NCBI GenBank assembly: GCA_038373885.1
Contig: JAWZYV010018266.1
Span: 1 to 64,000, forward strand
Length of the DNA: 64,000 nt
Direction: 5' to 3'
Source: Cheiracanthium punctorium
Lineage: Eukaryota; Arthropoda; Arachnida; Araneae; Cheiracanthiidae
Within the stretch, counting starts at the first letter, position 1, and every line of letters begins with the position of its first letter. The notes beneath the pieces were generated by a model. That model did no database searches. It worked only from the letters and a program-made list of their open reading frames with translations, and was not told the origin of the DNA. Made by a program: the position numbers and the translations under genes. Positions 24,430-37,159 of this stretch are shown here, piece after piece.

Positions 24430-25070
24430 TATCTACCAATGCGTTTAGGATTACAATTATAGACACGATAAACATACATCTTAAACTTTCATGTCTTTCC
24501 ATGGCATACAGTTTTAAGCCTACCCCAATACATATATTTTCTCTAAATAAAAACTTGACTTTTAATTAATAAAATCGTGATACATACGCCACAAAGTCTG
24601 AATGTATGTTTTTGTACTTTTGCTAGTGTTTAACAAAACCAAAATACCTATTTTATTGCAATACAAAAATAGTATTTTCGATCTACCTAATGTAATCTAC
24701 CATTCTGTCTAGAATTGATATTTATAGAATCGATAATGCCATGTTTGACAGTTGTAATGGTATAATGATAAAAGCTCACTCTTGCACATATTTCCATTAT
24801 AAAATATATGTACTTTTTGTTGTATATTCCTGATACATGCGTCGCAAAATATCTGAAAAGATTTTTTTGTACTTTTACTACTGTCGAACAAAACCTGAAT
24901 ACCTGTATCATTGCAATAAAAAAAGAATGGTTCTCAAAATATACTTGCTAGTAATCTACCATTGTGTCTAGAATTATAATTTTAGAAGCGATAATGACAT
25001 ATTTGATATTTCCAATGGCATACTATTAAAAGCCCACTCCCATACATTTTTCATTTTAAACACACGCTAG
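24430..25070. repeat. Tandem array of about 260-bp units
   Basis: The anchor 'taccaatgcgtttaggatt' at 24436 recurs as 'taccattctgtctagaatt' near 24698 and 'taccattgtgtctagaatt' near 24958. Other matched blocks repeat in register: the 'cgataatgcca' region, 'aatggcatac', 'tgatacatacgccacaaa' versus 'tgatacatgcgtcgcaaa', and 'gtacttttgctagtg' versus 'gtacttttactactg'. This gives roughly two and a half diverged units. Confidence 0.7.
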
Positions 25071-25099
25071 CTCACTCCAAACTAAAATGGGAAGGAGTA

Positions 25100-25325
25100 T
25101 TTAGTTAAACAGTATCCAAATAATTTATGTGCATATCGATTTTCCTTCAGACACCATTCCAGAGAGAGGAAAAAGAATTACCAAAAGCCATTTTTGAAAG
25201 ACATTTCTGCAGTTTAGAGGCATTTACATTTACCATTAGGTGTCTTATAAGTGCAGATTTTAAATGCGGGAGAGATTGTTTTGTAAAAACATTTTTAACG
25301 TTCGTTTCGAATGTCTTTTAATCAT
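25100..25325 (+). repeat. Diverged dispersed repeat C, copy 1
   Basis: This stretch aligns with 32870-33080 on the same strand: 'tttctgcagtttaga' versus 'tttctgcaatccaga', a shared 'tttaccatta', and 'gattttaaatgcg' versus 'aattttaaacgcc'. The divergence is high. Its 64-codon frame is not conserved between copies. Confidence 0.45.
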
Positions 25326-25796
25326 GACTGAGTATTGTTTTTCCATGATTGGTTACGCTTTTAAAGATATCCTGTTTATTCTTGTGATTGTATTTATTTA
25401 GCCATTTTCTTAGCTTATGCTATATTGTAGAACTGTGCTATTCCATCTATAAAAATACTTTTTTTTACTTCTCTTATTACTCTAGAGTAATATGTGAGTA
25501 TGGGTATCTACTCTTTCAGAAACTGTAATAGTATTATGTAAATGTAATTGAATTTATTACTATTCAGAAAAACTATATTTAATACTAAACATTTAAAGCA
25601 TATCAATTGCAAAATATTTATGCATGCATTTAAACGTACTAAAAAGTAAAAAAAAAAATGTTTATTCTATGCTGATTTATTTAAATTATTTTGTTTACCT
25701 TTAATTAATATAAAAGCAAGGAAGGATTGGATTTAAGATACATACACATGAGACAGGTTATGCTAAATATGCTTGTTTTGCGTTATCTCCAAGTCC

Positions 25797-26150
25797 CTTA
25801 GTGGCCCAGTTGGCTAAATTTAGTTCTCGCAATAACACCGAAACTTAAGCGACGCGACCTGGATGAGCTCTTAAAAGTGCGAGAAATTCTCTTGATTGGA
25901 CAGCTGTGGGAACATGCAAGCTGCAGTGGCCTGGTGCACGCATAATCTGTCACGGCTTCAATGTCCTCTATTTTCGAAGGATGCATCTGGCGGTGCCGAT
26001 TCAGTGTTAGGTCTCACACCTGCTATTGGTTCAAAATTAGGGGATCACTCATAGGAGGCAACGCTGGACAGTTTAGTAGGTGCCCCCATAATAAAATGCC
26101 CAACATTACCCGCCACTGTATTGATCAAGCCTTCATTAGGCAACTGATCT
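25797..26150 (+). repeat. tRNA-derived SINE (family 1-like)
   Basis: The box A-like TGGCCCAGTTGGCTAA begins at 25802. A long middle leads to the shared family body 'ttagtaggtgcccccat', 'aataaaatgcccaac' at 26070-26106. A canonical box B is not evident near the head, so the head may be rearranged or the copy chimeric. Confidence 0.5.
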
Positions 26151-26159
26151 GATCGTAAG

Positions 26160-27670
26160 AAAAAAAATATGTTGCATCCCTTTGTCTACGATCTTTTGCT
26201 TACATTCTAAAAAAAGTAAAGTTTTCTGACAATTGCATTCATTTTTTCATCTATCTTCCGTCATCTATAAAGATGTATTTATAAGTCAAATCACCGCTTT
26301 TTCATCTCAGGTCTGTTTAAAAACCTCACATAAATTTTTAAAGGATTTTCAATAAATGTTGCCAGAATATTGAGTTTTTTCTTTTATTTTGCTTTGGTAA
26401 TGACGATAAAATTATTGCTCAGGATATTGTTCTAAAAAGTTGATAATCATAGGTAGTGGACATTCACCCGACGATTAAAATAATATTTGAAATTGAATAA
26501 TTTTTCAAATATTAAATAAAGTATAGATTGAAAAATCCAGCCTTAATCCTTCATTTATGAATCTCCTAGTTAGGAGGTAACAAGCAAATTTGTCTGCATT
26601 AATTTGTGGGACGGTGAGCATTAAATTTATAGTAAGACGAAGGGAAGTTTCACAAACTGCAGTTAGATACAGGCTTCAGAAGGTTTTCCTAGATGTGTAC
26701 GGAGTTTGGAATACGCTTGCATGTATCTTCCTTATAAATTGCATGATTCGTTATAGAGAATTTGAAAGGGATCCACTTTGTTTTTCTTATGCATCTTACT
26801 ACAAACAACCAACTGTTATAAGGTTTTCTATGAATCGCAGAAGGTCATTGAAATTTATAATTCAAAAAAAAAAAAAAAAACATTGGTCGAGAAACACGAC
26901 TCTGATCTTTCGCATAACAACTTTTTTTGAATATAAGGCTCGAGAAGATTTCCGTGAAGGGAGTAGACTTCAAGATTTTCTAACTATATATTCTAACTAA
27001 CATGATCTGACAATCATTTTTTGGCAGATAGTGCATTAAACTTATAATACAACCATTCAACATACCTAATATATAAATATATATGCACATATATGTATCA
27101 AATCATGCATGATACTCATCAAATGCACAAAATTTTTATTTAGTTTCTTCGACAATATAATTAGAATCGATTTGCATTATTTATTTCTTCCAAGAATATA
27201 GTTTTCGGGAAATCATTAAAGAACTCGCATAAAACTATCTGAAAACTATTTATGAAAATCGACCATTTATAGTCTGTGTACTCACTTCATGCGCAATATT
27301 CAAAGTATTGCTATCAAACTCTTCTCTTTTTCGATATTAGAGCGTAAATAAATCAAAACTTTCACGAACAAGTAGCATGCATCATTTTTATGATAAAGTG
27401 AAATTTCTATGTTGTAATCTCAGTATATTTAACATAAAGTAAAGGAAAAAAAAACTACAGCTTATATATCATTTTCTTTACTGAACAACACTATTTTGGA
27501 TATTAACTAATTTCAAACACCGAATATTTGTTTATTTGTTTTCCTTTTTCCATAGAAGCTATATATTATACAGGTTCTTTTTATGTAGGTATTTTAATCA
27601 GCACAGCAAAGTGACAAATACACTAATGTTTTTCGTGAAAGATTACTTCACCGTATTTAAAATAGCGTTG
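26160..27670. other. Unassigned AT-rich DNA
   Basis: The 136-codon open stretch at 26590-27000 includes an A16 run and has no family motif, so I do not call it a gene. Nothing else was recognised. Confidence 0.45.
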
Positions 27671-27678
27671 AATTCTTT

Positions 27679-27679
<1 letters not shown>

Positions 27680-27718
<39 letters not shown>
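27680..27718. repeat. (AT)n microsatellite
   Basis: A dinucleotide run is seen directly. Confidence 0.95.
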
Positions 27719-27720
<2 letters not shown>

Positions 27721-28446
27721 GGAAAAAAATATACAGATTTTTTTCCTTCATATGTAGGTACCTCTCCTTAAACATTCTACATAGTTACGCTGATCGCTGA
27801 CTTACTGACTCTCTAAAAATTCCAGTTTAACCAATGCAGGATGAAACATTTACCACCATTACTCCGAAAGTATAAAAAAGTTAAGCACAAAAAAACTTTA
27901 TCAAATGAATAAAACTTCTTGAAATTTTTCATAATTATGAATAAAAATAAAAGAAATAATCTGCTCTAATTCAAAAATCTAAAAATCCACCCTTTCCCTA
28001 ATTTTCAAGGATTTCTTTATGTTTTCAGGTCTATTTTATATCCGAGAGTAAAAATAAATAAGTAAATAAATCATGCGTGACAAAATATGGTGTCTCGAGT
28101 GATAATTACGTCATACTCAAGTCACGAGTATCAGGCTTCGAAGAGAATCCAATTCATTTAAAATAGTTTTTCAGATTACTCAGTTTATTTTTTTTCACAA
28201 ATAAAATTATTTCCACCGAATGAAAATCTACATTGTAAGAAGAGATGTTCCCAGCAAAACGAAATCTTTCGAATGCGAAAGGTTTTTGCACTCTTTTTAA
28301 AAGAAAGTGTAGTTCCGATTTCGGTATGTAATAAAAATTATTGTTATTTATTTTATGAAGTTGAATATTTTGAGTATAGATATATTTTCGTCTAATGCTT
28401 TTCTAGCACTCGTTGTAGTTGCCTCCATAACAGGCTTTCAATTCTA

Positions 28447-28487
<41 letters not shown>

Positions 28488-28497
28488 TATATATATC
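28447..28497. repeat. (AT)n microsatellite
   Basis: A long AT run has one AAAT interruption. The adjoining 28500-28620 carries 'catatctcgaaaacgaagcc', a phrase style seen at non-LTR retrotransposon tails. The two minus-strand frames across it are artefacts. Confidence 0.9.
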
Positions 28498-29333
28498 CGT
28501 ATAGCAAAGGATACACGGATTTCAAAACTACATATCTCGAAAACGAAGCCTGATAGATGAATGAGACAGATTGTATATTTATAACAGAAGCTGTAAACAT
28601 TTTTTATATTCACGTTTCGAAATATTAATTCTAAAAACCGCTGACAGTTGTAATCACTGTCAGCCGTCATCCATATTTTCCACACATGTAACAGAAACCA
28701 GGAAATATCACAAAAATTAAGTTTACGAAACATAAGTTTGCTTTATAGAGTTCTCTTTTTCTTTCTTTATTATTATTTACACCAGTAATTGGGAAGCAGC
28801 CATGCTGACAGCAACGTTACTTAAATGTACCACGGGTTTTTCTTTTTCTTACGAAGTACGTTCATCTTCCAAAATTCATCTAATTAGGTTTTCAATAAGC
28901 TCAAACAATGTATCCCGCATTTCAAATAATTAATTTAGTGGTTATTTGTGTGCATACAGATCTATATACTGACAGCTAACGGTTCACGCTCAAATGTACT
29001 AAATGTGCTGAATTTCAGCTAGACGGTTTATTTTGTGAATGTAGAGTTGGTTATAGAAATATTCTCATTGTGTATACCTAGAAAAGTTGAATAACCTTAG
29101 CGTTATGATTTAAAATAAGGGTAAAGTAAATTTACCAGTAATGGATAACGTATAATGAACCACCAACTTCTGTAAATAAAAAAGTTAATGTCAACCTTTG
29201 GAAACAAATGAAGTAAAATATGTCAAGGAAAGACGAGAAGAGGAAACATTAGTTTACTTCAGTTGTTTCTAAAGGTGACTTATGAAACTTTTTAATTCAT
29301 TATATGTATATGATCCACTACTGGTCTTTAAAG

Positions 29334-29525
29334 GTGGTCTAAAATGATCCTAGCGGGTAAAAGGATTCGAACATGATTTTTTTTTCCATATACGTGATGG
29401 CATCTACCGGCTAAAAAATAAAAAAAAAGTTGTGTCAAGTGAGGAAAAATCAATGGCGGTGTTCAAGCAAGCACAGTGTAACGTTTCTAAATATATTTTT
29501 TTAGGAAAATTGGGTTATATAACTA
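29334..29525 (+). repeat. Segmental repeat D, copy 1, left part
   Basis: It matches 33441-33615: 'aaaatgatcctagcgggtaa', 'tggcatctaccggct' versus 'tcgctatctgctggg', 'caatggcggtgttcaagc' versus 'caatggcggtatttaagc'. The match breaks at about 29525 and resumes at 30725. Confidence 0.65.
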
Positions 29526-30724
29526 TCCTATGGAGATGTACGGTGGAAGGTGGTGATCGTAAAAAGACGATGAATTATTTTGTAAAGATTATAACTGGTA
29601 TGACTTTGTAGTGAGAGCGACATAGTTTTAAGAAGGCGATCGTATAGTGGGTCACATTTTAAATTCACACTCGCAACGATGTCGAAAGGAGAATTATTCT
29701 CCTTAGGTAGGACGTGCTTTCTTTCACAAGGAATACGATGGCATACACAATGTCGTAGAGGTGAACATGCTTTTTTTTCCCACTGAACGAAATCACACAT
29801 GCACCAGAAATTCCACATCAGAGCGACGAGGAAGGACAGACCCCAAGACCAAGAATGAAATTCGCTTTTGATGGCGCATGTCGTTTTTCTTCTGAAACAT
29901 GATCACACAAACACTTTGAACACTGGGCAAACACATTTTACTTCAGGAGAAAAAAAAAAACATTTTGAAGACCACATTCCCTTTAAATAAGGAGTCTCAG
30001 TCAACACCTTTAAACTTAAAACATATTGCTTTATTTTTACACTGGAACAGTCACTAATTTCCAAAACGCAGGACTATACATTTAAAACTCTACAATACAT
30101 AGCATTCAAAAGTAAACTTGGGGAAGTGTGTTGACAAAAACATCACGGCGATCATATTAAAGCGGCCTGGTACCTCGGTGGGTGAACGCCTCCGTCACCA
30201 TAAAGTGATCGCCATAGATGCTAATCCGTGCAACGCGTCGTGGTGGGCAAAGCCTCCTCACATGAAGTGAGTGGCCTGCCCCACCAAAAATTACTCTCCA
30301 ACTGCTGAAGAAAAAACCGTTAAAACATGTGTCTATAGAAAGAGCCCGAACTTTCTGGAACAATTTTAGCAGGTGTTTTTCGAGCAATATGCTTCTTGCG
30401 TATCAGGGCAAAACCGCAAGAGAGACACAACTGTTTCAGCAGAGCAAAGAAATATGCGAGTGAAGGGATGTTATGATTATTCTTTTAGCCGGCGTCAATT
30501 GTTATTTTATTTCAAAGCAGCTGAAAGGGAAATGCTTTAGCTTACGTTAATGCGCTGTAATTAAGAAGGCCAAGAGAAAAAATGAAAGCTTTAAAAGATA
30601 GTTATTATTAAAAACTTTTAAATTAGATTTAGAATAGATTATTAGTTTAAATTTAGACAATATTAATTAGGATTTGTATTAATAATTTTTCATTAAAAAA
30701 TATGCACTTTGTGTCAACGTCACA
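29526..30724. other. About 1.2-kb insertion splitting segmental repeat D copy 1
   Basis: This block has no counterpart in the second copy at 33.4-34.2 kb. It is less AT-rich than its surroundings, with a GC patch at 30165-30290 holding 'ggcctggtacctcggtgggt'. Minus-strand frames at 29528-29818 (96 codons) and 30157-30387 (76 codons) have no motif I recognise. No clean terminal repeats or target duplication were found. It may be an unidentified mobile element. Confidence 0.4.
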
Positions 30725-31470
30725 ATAACATATGTTATAATGGAAGCACTAACTTTCCTATTTCTTTAGATATACAGTCTTTCATGTGCAAAAATATGGC
30801 TTGGTTTACTGAATGGAGCATGTTTTTAGATGGAAATTACACTTGCTTTGTTATGTTTCTCGAATTCATCGAGTAATATGAACTAAAGTTGGCAGCCATA
30901 TTGCCGGGTAAAATGATCCATCGACTGAAGAAACTCCAGTACCGGGTCTTAGCCCTTATGGCATATTTTAAGCCATTCTCAAAATGCGTGACTGTCCATT
31001 AAATTACTTAATTTATTTCCGCGTTTATTGTAGGCTATAAATTTTGAATGATAATCTTGAAGTATTCCATTTTATAGTTTGTCAAAGATCTTTTATTTCA
31101 AAATTTTCATAATATAAATTATGCATACTATATGATTGTAAAACTTATTTTATTTCACTATGTATAGTCATCATTACTTTTATAACTTTTAATTTTGCCG
31201 ATAAATACAATTTAAAATTGTTTTTAAATGAATAATAATTTTGCCTTTTGTTTGAAGGTAAAAATGATCCTTTGGACACTTTTTCAAAAATTAATATTTT
31301 TCATTATTTACTGTGCTTTTAAAATATTATTCAAATATTTTAATTATTTAAAATATAGTATAAAATATGTTAGCAAAGTGTCAACGTTTTATTTAAACGT
31401 TTATGCTATTTTATATACGTTTTAAATTTAAGGGGATCACATTTTAGAACACTTTCCCCTATATTTACCT
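30725..31470 (+). repeat. Segmental repeat D, copy 1, right part
   Basis: It continues the match to 33616-34175: 'cttggtttactgaatggagc', 'ggcagccatattgccgggta' versus 'ggcagccaaattgtcgggta', 'ctccagtaccgggtcttag', 'tttggacactttttcaaaa' and 'tgcttttaaaatattatt'. Confidence 0.65.
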
Positions 31471-31474
31471 ATAA

Positions 31475-32865
31475 GGTGTGATTCATTCATTAGATTTCTA
31501 AGTTATTATTATACTAAAGATATTAGAGTAAATTATAAACACTTGTAAACCCATACGATTATGTTGTCTGAATATATTGTTCGACATTACCTATATAAAA
31601 ATGAATTTAAAATTTCACATTAAAACTCAATAATAGTTTCACGTTGAACAAAATCTTTATTTAATTTTAATTTTGATCGAAGTAAAATCTTGCTTTTGTA
31701 CAATTCGATACATTTCTTTATTACTGCATGTTGTGATCATTTTTGGTCACCCATTTAATTCGAAATATACTTTCAATTTGAAACAACGATTTCAGCAGAA
31801 CAAATGTACAGTACACTCTAATATTTTGCTGTATTTAACTACTAATAGAGAATTTAAATATTGTGCAAACTAAATTTTTATAAGATGGAACCTTTTTTTA
31901 AGTATTATCATTTCCGAAAATCTTTTATATATCCTAAAATTCTATATTATTTTGTGTTTTAATGCTTGCAATTTTCATTTCTAGCATCCCGTTGATAGAA
32001 AATATTTATTAAAAATTTAAATAATGTGTTACCTGGGTTACATTAGAGATATAGAATGCTCGTGCTAAATAATTAGCTCAATATTTAAGGCGCAAATTTT
32101 AATGATGCAATTTCTCTCAGTAGTGCTTGATATTGTATTTACTTAATTGTTATGGAAAAAATAGGTATATTAAATTATAGTTCATTTGCAAAGTATATTA
32201 TTATTTCATTCATTTACAAAATATTTCTCGTTTATACAAATGCCAGGCTAGTCTATTCTTTGGTTCTAATTTTTACAAAGTATAATTATCAGCATAATAT
32301 ATATGTTAGAGTACAGTGACTAATTATGTTAGTTTAACAAGACTATTTTAAATCATGTATTATGTTTGTATAATACAAATTATTTTTTTTTCACTAATGT
32401 AACTAAAAATTTTGTTATGCTATAAAAATTATGTGATGTTTACACTCTAAGCTAATATTTCAATACTTCGTGATCAGTCGAAAGCTAGACTATTCATTGT
32501 AATTGTGTAACATCCATAAATTATCTAAGCAATATATATTGTATAGTTAACAAAATTTGAGGTAATAGAAATTATTACAATCCAAACTGCATTGTTACTT
32601 TTGTTGATTACTGAAACTGTGAGGGGCATTCGTTTTACAATAAAAGGTATATTATGCCTGTCTCGACTCACTTTATTAATTATACGTTGTCGAAAATCAG
32701 ACAACAGTGTATTATTTCGATTCACCTCATTTTTATAAGTATAAACAAGAAAGAAAAATTTTCAAAAGCATTCTTTTATGAAATTTGAAACAATTCTACC
32801 ATGAATCCATCTTTCGAAAGCATATTTCAGAATATTCGAGATGTAAAACGGATTCAAAATATTTA
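31475..32865. other. Unassigned AT-rich DNA between repeat D copies
   Basis: No recognisable gene or element was found. Confidence 0.45.
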
Positions 32866-32869
32866 ATAA

Positions 32870-33080
32870 TTCTCCAAGTAATTTGTGCACGTACTGATTT
32901 CTCCTCAAATATCATTTCCAGGCGAGGGAATAATAAAAAAAACACTTTCAAAAGTCATTTCTGCAATCCAGACCGAACTGATATTTACCATTAATGGCAC
33001 GAGATGTACAAATTTTAAACGCCGTTCCGACCTCATTGTTAAATACAGTTTCGAAGTCATTTCAGTAAATGTTTCAAGAG
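32870..33080 (+). repeat. Diverged dispersed repeat C, copy 2
   Basis: It aligns with 25100-25325 as described there. A 114-codon open frame spans it to 33229, but it has no counterpart in the other copy. Confidence 0.4.
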
Positions 33081-33440
33081 GTGTTGCGGTATTTTCTTGT
33101 ATTAATTATTTTTCCGATTCATTTTCGAGTGTTAGAGAGTTGGGTACTTCTCGTAAAGAAAGTTTCTTTTCAAAAGTAGCATTCTATTCTTCGTGTGCGT
33201 TGCACTTTAGCATCAGTCTTTGGAGGTAGAAACAAATCAATTTTGGTAAATTTTGATTTTACCTTAAGGTCTTCTACTTTTGCACAGCTTAATGAAGAAG
33301 TATGGGAGTATATGCATCTATATTAATAACCTAAAATAAATAATATATAAATATTTATGATTTTACTTTTACCCTTAATTACTTTTTGGTGTCTCACTCA
33401 CAAAATTTACCATAAACACTTTCCAAAAAACAAAGGGAGG

Positions 33441-34175
33441 GCAAAAATGATCCTAGCGGGTAAAACTATCAACATATGTTTTCTTAGATACAGGTATCGC
33501 TATCTGCTGGGTAACAGATAAACTAGTGCCGAGTGAAGAAGAAACAATGGCGGTATTTAAGCGGTCACAGTATTACGCGTCTAAATAGAATTCCTTGAAA
33601 AAATTGCATTTTATATTACCTGTTGTAAGATGAGCACTACCTTTCTTATTTATTTACATATCAATTTATTCATGAACATAAACATGACTTGGTTTACTGA
33701 ATAGAGTATGCTTTTTGATATAAATTGCACATGCTAAGTGTGTTATGCTTCTTGGCGCCATTCAGTAATATCAATTAAAGTCGGCAGCCAAATTGTCGGG
33801 TAAAATGATCCATGGATTGAAGATACTCCAGTACCGAGACTTAGATATCATGGCAAGCCTTCAACCGTTCTCAAAACGGTAATGCGTGACTCCCATTACT
33901 TTATTTAACTTTACATATTTTATTTTACCTTCAAAAAATTTTAAACTTATTTTCAAAAGAATCATCATTTTGCCCTTTGGTTGAGGATAAAATAATTCTT
34001 TGGACACTTTCTCAAAATACTGTTCTTTTTATACGCAATGTGCTTTTAAAATATTATTAAAACATGCTTATGTTGCAAAATACAGTGTAAAATATGATAG
34101 CAAATAGCCGAAGTTTTATTTAAATATTGATGTTATCTTACACAAGCTTAAACCTTAAGGGTATCATTTTAGGCC
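33441..34175 (+). repeat. Segmental repeat D, copy 2, uninterrupted
   Basis: It is collinear with 29334-29525 joined to 30725-31470, and so represents the state without the 1.2-kb insertion. Divergence between copies is substantial. The repeated phrase 'aaaatgatcc' opens both halves of each copy, so the unit may itself be composite. Confidence 0.65.
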
Positions 34176-34179
34176 ACTT

Positions 34180-36140
34180 TCATCCAAGTAAAGTCTATAG
34201 TACTTTAATAGGTATTTTAGTACGTACACAAAATACGAACAGTGAATGTGTGACCAAATTTTTAAGCGCAGACTCTACTAATTTATGTATAGATGCATTA
34301 CAATCTAAAAAAACATTCTTAATGACTATCAATAAGATAAAATAAAAAAGAAAATGAAAATGAATTACTCATTTTTTTAAATAAAAAAAAGTAGGGGAAT
34401 GCTTTTTATCATAAAAAAGGAAAGATAATCGATTTCGAAAGAGGAAATATACTGCAAAATAATTACGTTTAATTATCCATAGTAATTTGATAGAAACTAT
34501 AAATAGAATTTAAAAGTCAGAATAAAGGATTTGCACCATCCAGACATTTTGGCGCTTGCAATTTGCTTGAATAAAAATTTAACTGTAATTATATAGGTTT
34601 AGAAATAAACATTTTTAACTAAATAATAAGATTATAGTTATGTTTTAAATATTTATATTTGTATGTATACGTATTAATCTTTCACAGGTTTAATATAAAT
34701 TAATCATTCGTAAGCTCATCAACAATGCATTTTAAATAAATTATTCCTTTTCGTCCTTTAAAATGTCACTTTTTCACTCATATTAATTAAAATATTGTTC
34801 ACTAAATTTTAAATAAGGTATTTCCTTATATAACCTTTTTGTAATTTACGATATAAACAATCTGCATAAAATTGCAAAAATAAACTATATTAAAGTTTAG
34901 CAGATGGAACTAAAGCAAGAGATTTTGTACTTAGCGAAATATTTCACGAAAGTACTTGTCAGATATTAACGTATGTATTATTGATTTTTGTAATATTAAA
35001 AAGTTCATTAAGCTTACAATTAAAAATTAACAGTTTAAAAAATGTAAATAAACAAAGATGGAAGCAATTTTCATGAACGTGTTCGGAATTTTTACTTTAT
35101 ACATTTCAAACCTTAAATGAAGTAACATGTTTTCTGACAAACATGACAAATATGTATTTTTTATTGTACGCTATTAAAGAATTGCTTTCGTCTATTCAAA
35201 AAATACAGCACAATCGGTGACAAAAGAAATGCTACACAAATCAATATTCTTGACATATTTTCCTGGACTCTTAACAAACGGCAAGTTCCTGATATTTTTT
35301 CCTAATAAAGCAGCTTACTCTGAATTGCTATTCAGACTACCATCTACTGCAAATCAGTATAGGCTCAATATTACAGAATATTTTCGTTCTTTCTGAAATA
35401 CTTCCAAGTTTTATTTTATTTTCTTAGTTTTTCCAATCTTTAATACCTCTTGGAACATGTGTCACATTGGGAACGAAGGGCAGATGCTTTATTTTAGTAT
35501 TTCGCCCTTGCCCTATGATGTTGTCTCGTTAGGAAAACATTTTGACGTTTGTTAGGAAATGTATGAGTGTGTATTTGGTAGTTTTATGTATTCATGTAAA
35601 TTAATAATCTTCCATAGTAAAATTAATTACTAAAATAGAAGGCAGAAGATGTAAGTACATTTAATGTGCGATTCAAGGTTGAATTATAAAATGAGAACTG
35701 CATCATCAAATTGCTCGGTGTAGATTTTAAATGCCATAACATTTTAAATTAAATAAAAATCAATGTAGAGATGAAGTTTTTAATTCAGATTTTTACAAAT
35801 TCGCGACTTTAAGTTTGCACTAATAGATATGCAACGAAAACTAATTTGTTCAGAAGTGTTGGCGTAAAATTTAAAATGTGGTACCGAATAAAGCAGTCCT
35901 ATTTCAAAATATTAAAACTGAAGAACACGACAGCTAAAAGAAGCGATAAGCACTCACATCTGAAAGTTAATGACGCAGAAGAAAATGTTAATTTATGCAA
36001 ACCAATCTCAATTAGAGAAGCTGAAATTCGCTACAAAGGAAGAAGGAAATATCCAAATACATTAGCTAACAGCCAATAACGGTTGAGTTATAGGAGTGAG
36101 TATGAAGGGTTATAGGAGTTACATGTAAGTGCTGATGAAA
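34180..36140. other. Unassigned AT-rich DNA
   Basis: No gene was recognised. The 77-codon frame at 35846-36079, just upstream of the Tc1-like transposase, is basic but lacks family motifs. Confidence 0.45.
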
Positions 36141-36141
36141 G

Positions 36142-37152
36142 GTGTTTAAAACACTCTTACGACATTTTTTTCATGCTAGACGTGTTTCTATGGCTTTTAG
36201 AAGACAAATGGAAGATTCTGAACGCAGCAGTACAGCCTATCACAGACTTTGCTATTTTCTTCGGCGTTCATCATTTGGTGATTTCAGGGTTAGCGTAGAC
36301 GGTCCTCCAAGGGTTACGACCCCATCGGAAGATCGATATATTACTGTTGTAGCCAAGCGAGATCAAAGATCAACCTCCACACCTGTGACATTTATGGTGC
36401 ACCAATGCAGCGGCCCTTGCTAAGACAATATGTGCCACTATACTTCGTCGAAGGCTACACATGAATGGTCTGTGAGCCCAGATACCACGAGTTTGTGTTC
36501 CTTTATCCGTCCAATCTAGAGGGGTATGATTACAATTTGTGCCGCCAGCATGTGAATTGGACTGAGTCTGATTGGGGCAACGTTACGTTAACAGAAGAAT
36601 CCAGATTTGCCCTGCAAACCGATGATAAGCGTGTAAGGGTCTGGAGAGAACAGATGAGACGCAATCGACCCGAGAACATCACTGAACATCCGAATTCCTC
36701 GGTGGAAGCATCATGGCAGGAATTTCATTGGGATATCGCACCGACCTGCACATCTACAGGTGAGGTTCTATGACTCCTGTACAGTATCTAGATGGAGTCG
36801 TAGACCCAAACTGTACGCAGCAGCAGTTGTCTCTCCTTTTGTTTTAATGGATGATAATGCGCGTCGCCATGGAGCTACCATCGTTGACGACTATAGGGGG
36901 AGTGACAGTATTGCGCGTATGGAGGGGCTGGCTTACTCGCCGGATCTTAATCCAATTGAAAATGTTTGGGATGCCCTCGGCGGTGCTATATATAGACGTT
37001 TCCCACCTCCAGCCACTTTCAGCGATTTAGAAACTGCCCTACAGGAGGAATGGCGATTACTGGGCTTTATGGGGGTTGATTGCCTCGTAATAAACATTAT
37101 GACGCGCTGTAGACTTTGTATGAAGGTTAGGAGTGCTTACATAACCTATTAA
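36142..37152 (+). pseudogene. Tc1-like transposase (D34E type), multiply frameshifted
   Basis: The protein is scattered over all three forward frames. Frame 1 (36142-36423) holds the end of the DNA-binding region with GPPRVTTPSEDRYI and a stop. Frame 2 (about 36437-36530) reads LRRRLHMNG then IPRVCVPLS. Frame 3 (about 36534-36690) reads RQHVNWTESDWGNV and TEESRFAL. Frame 2 resumes near 36695 with GGSIMAGISLGYRTDLHIYR. Frame 1 (about 36810-37152) reads LMDDNAR, SPDLNPIENVWDALG and a final stop. The second catalytic Asp (MDDNAR) and the last Glu (NPIE) are present with 34 residues between them. The first Asp of the usual TDES is Glu here. The copy is dead. Terminal inverted repeats were not identified. 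Confidence 0.9.
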
Positions 37153-37159
37153 TGTCACT

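Noticed and set aside
26590..27000. 136-codon open reading frame
   Set aside because: It contains a poly-Lys stretch from an A16 run, has no recognisable domain, and lies in AT-rich DNA where such frames are expected by chance.
28392..28733. 113-codon minus-strand frame
   Set aside because: Its longest feature is an (AT)n run. The rest has no motif.
32885..33229. 114-codon frame
   Set aside because: It overlaps repeat C; the related copy at 25.1 kb does not preserve the frame.
36142..37152. Active transposase
   Set aside because: Several frameshifts and stops and a changed first catalytic residue show it is dead.
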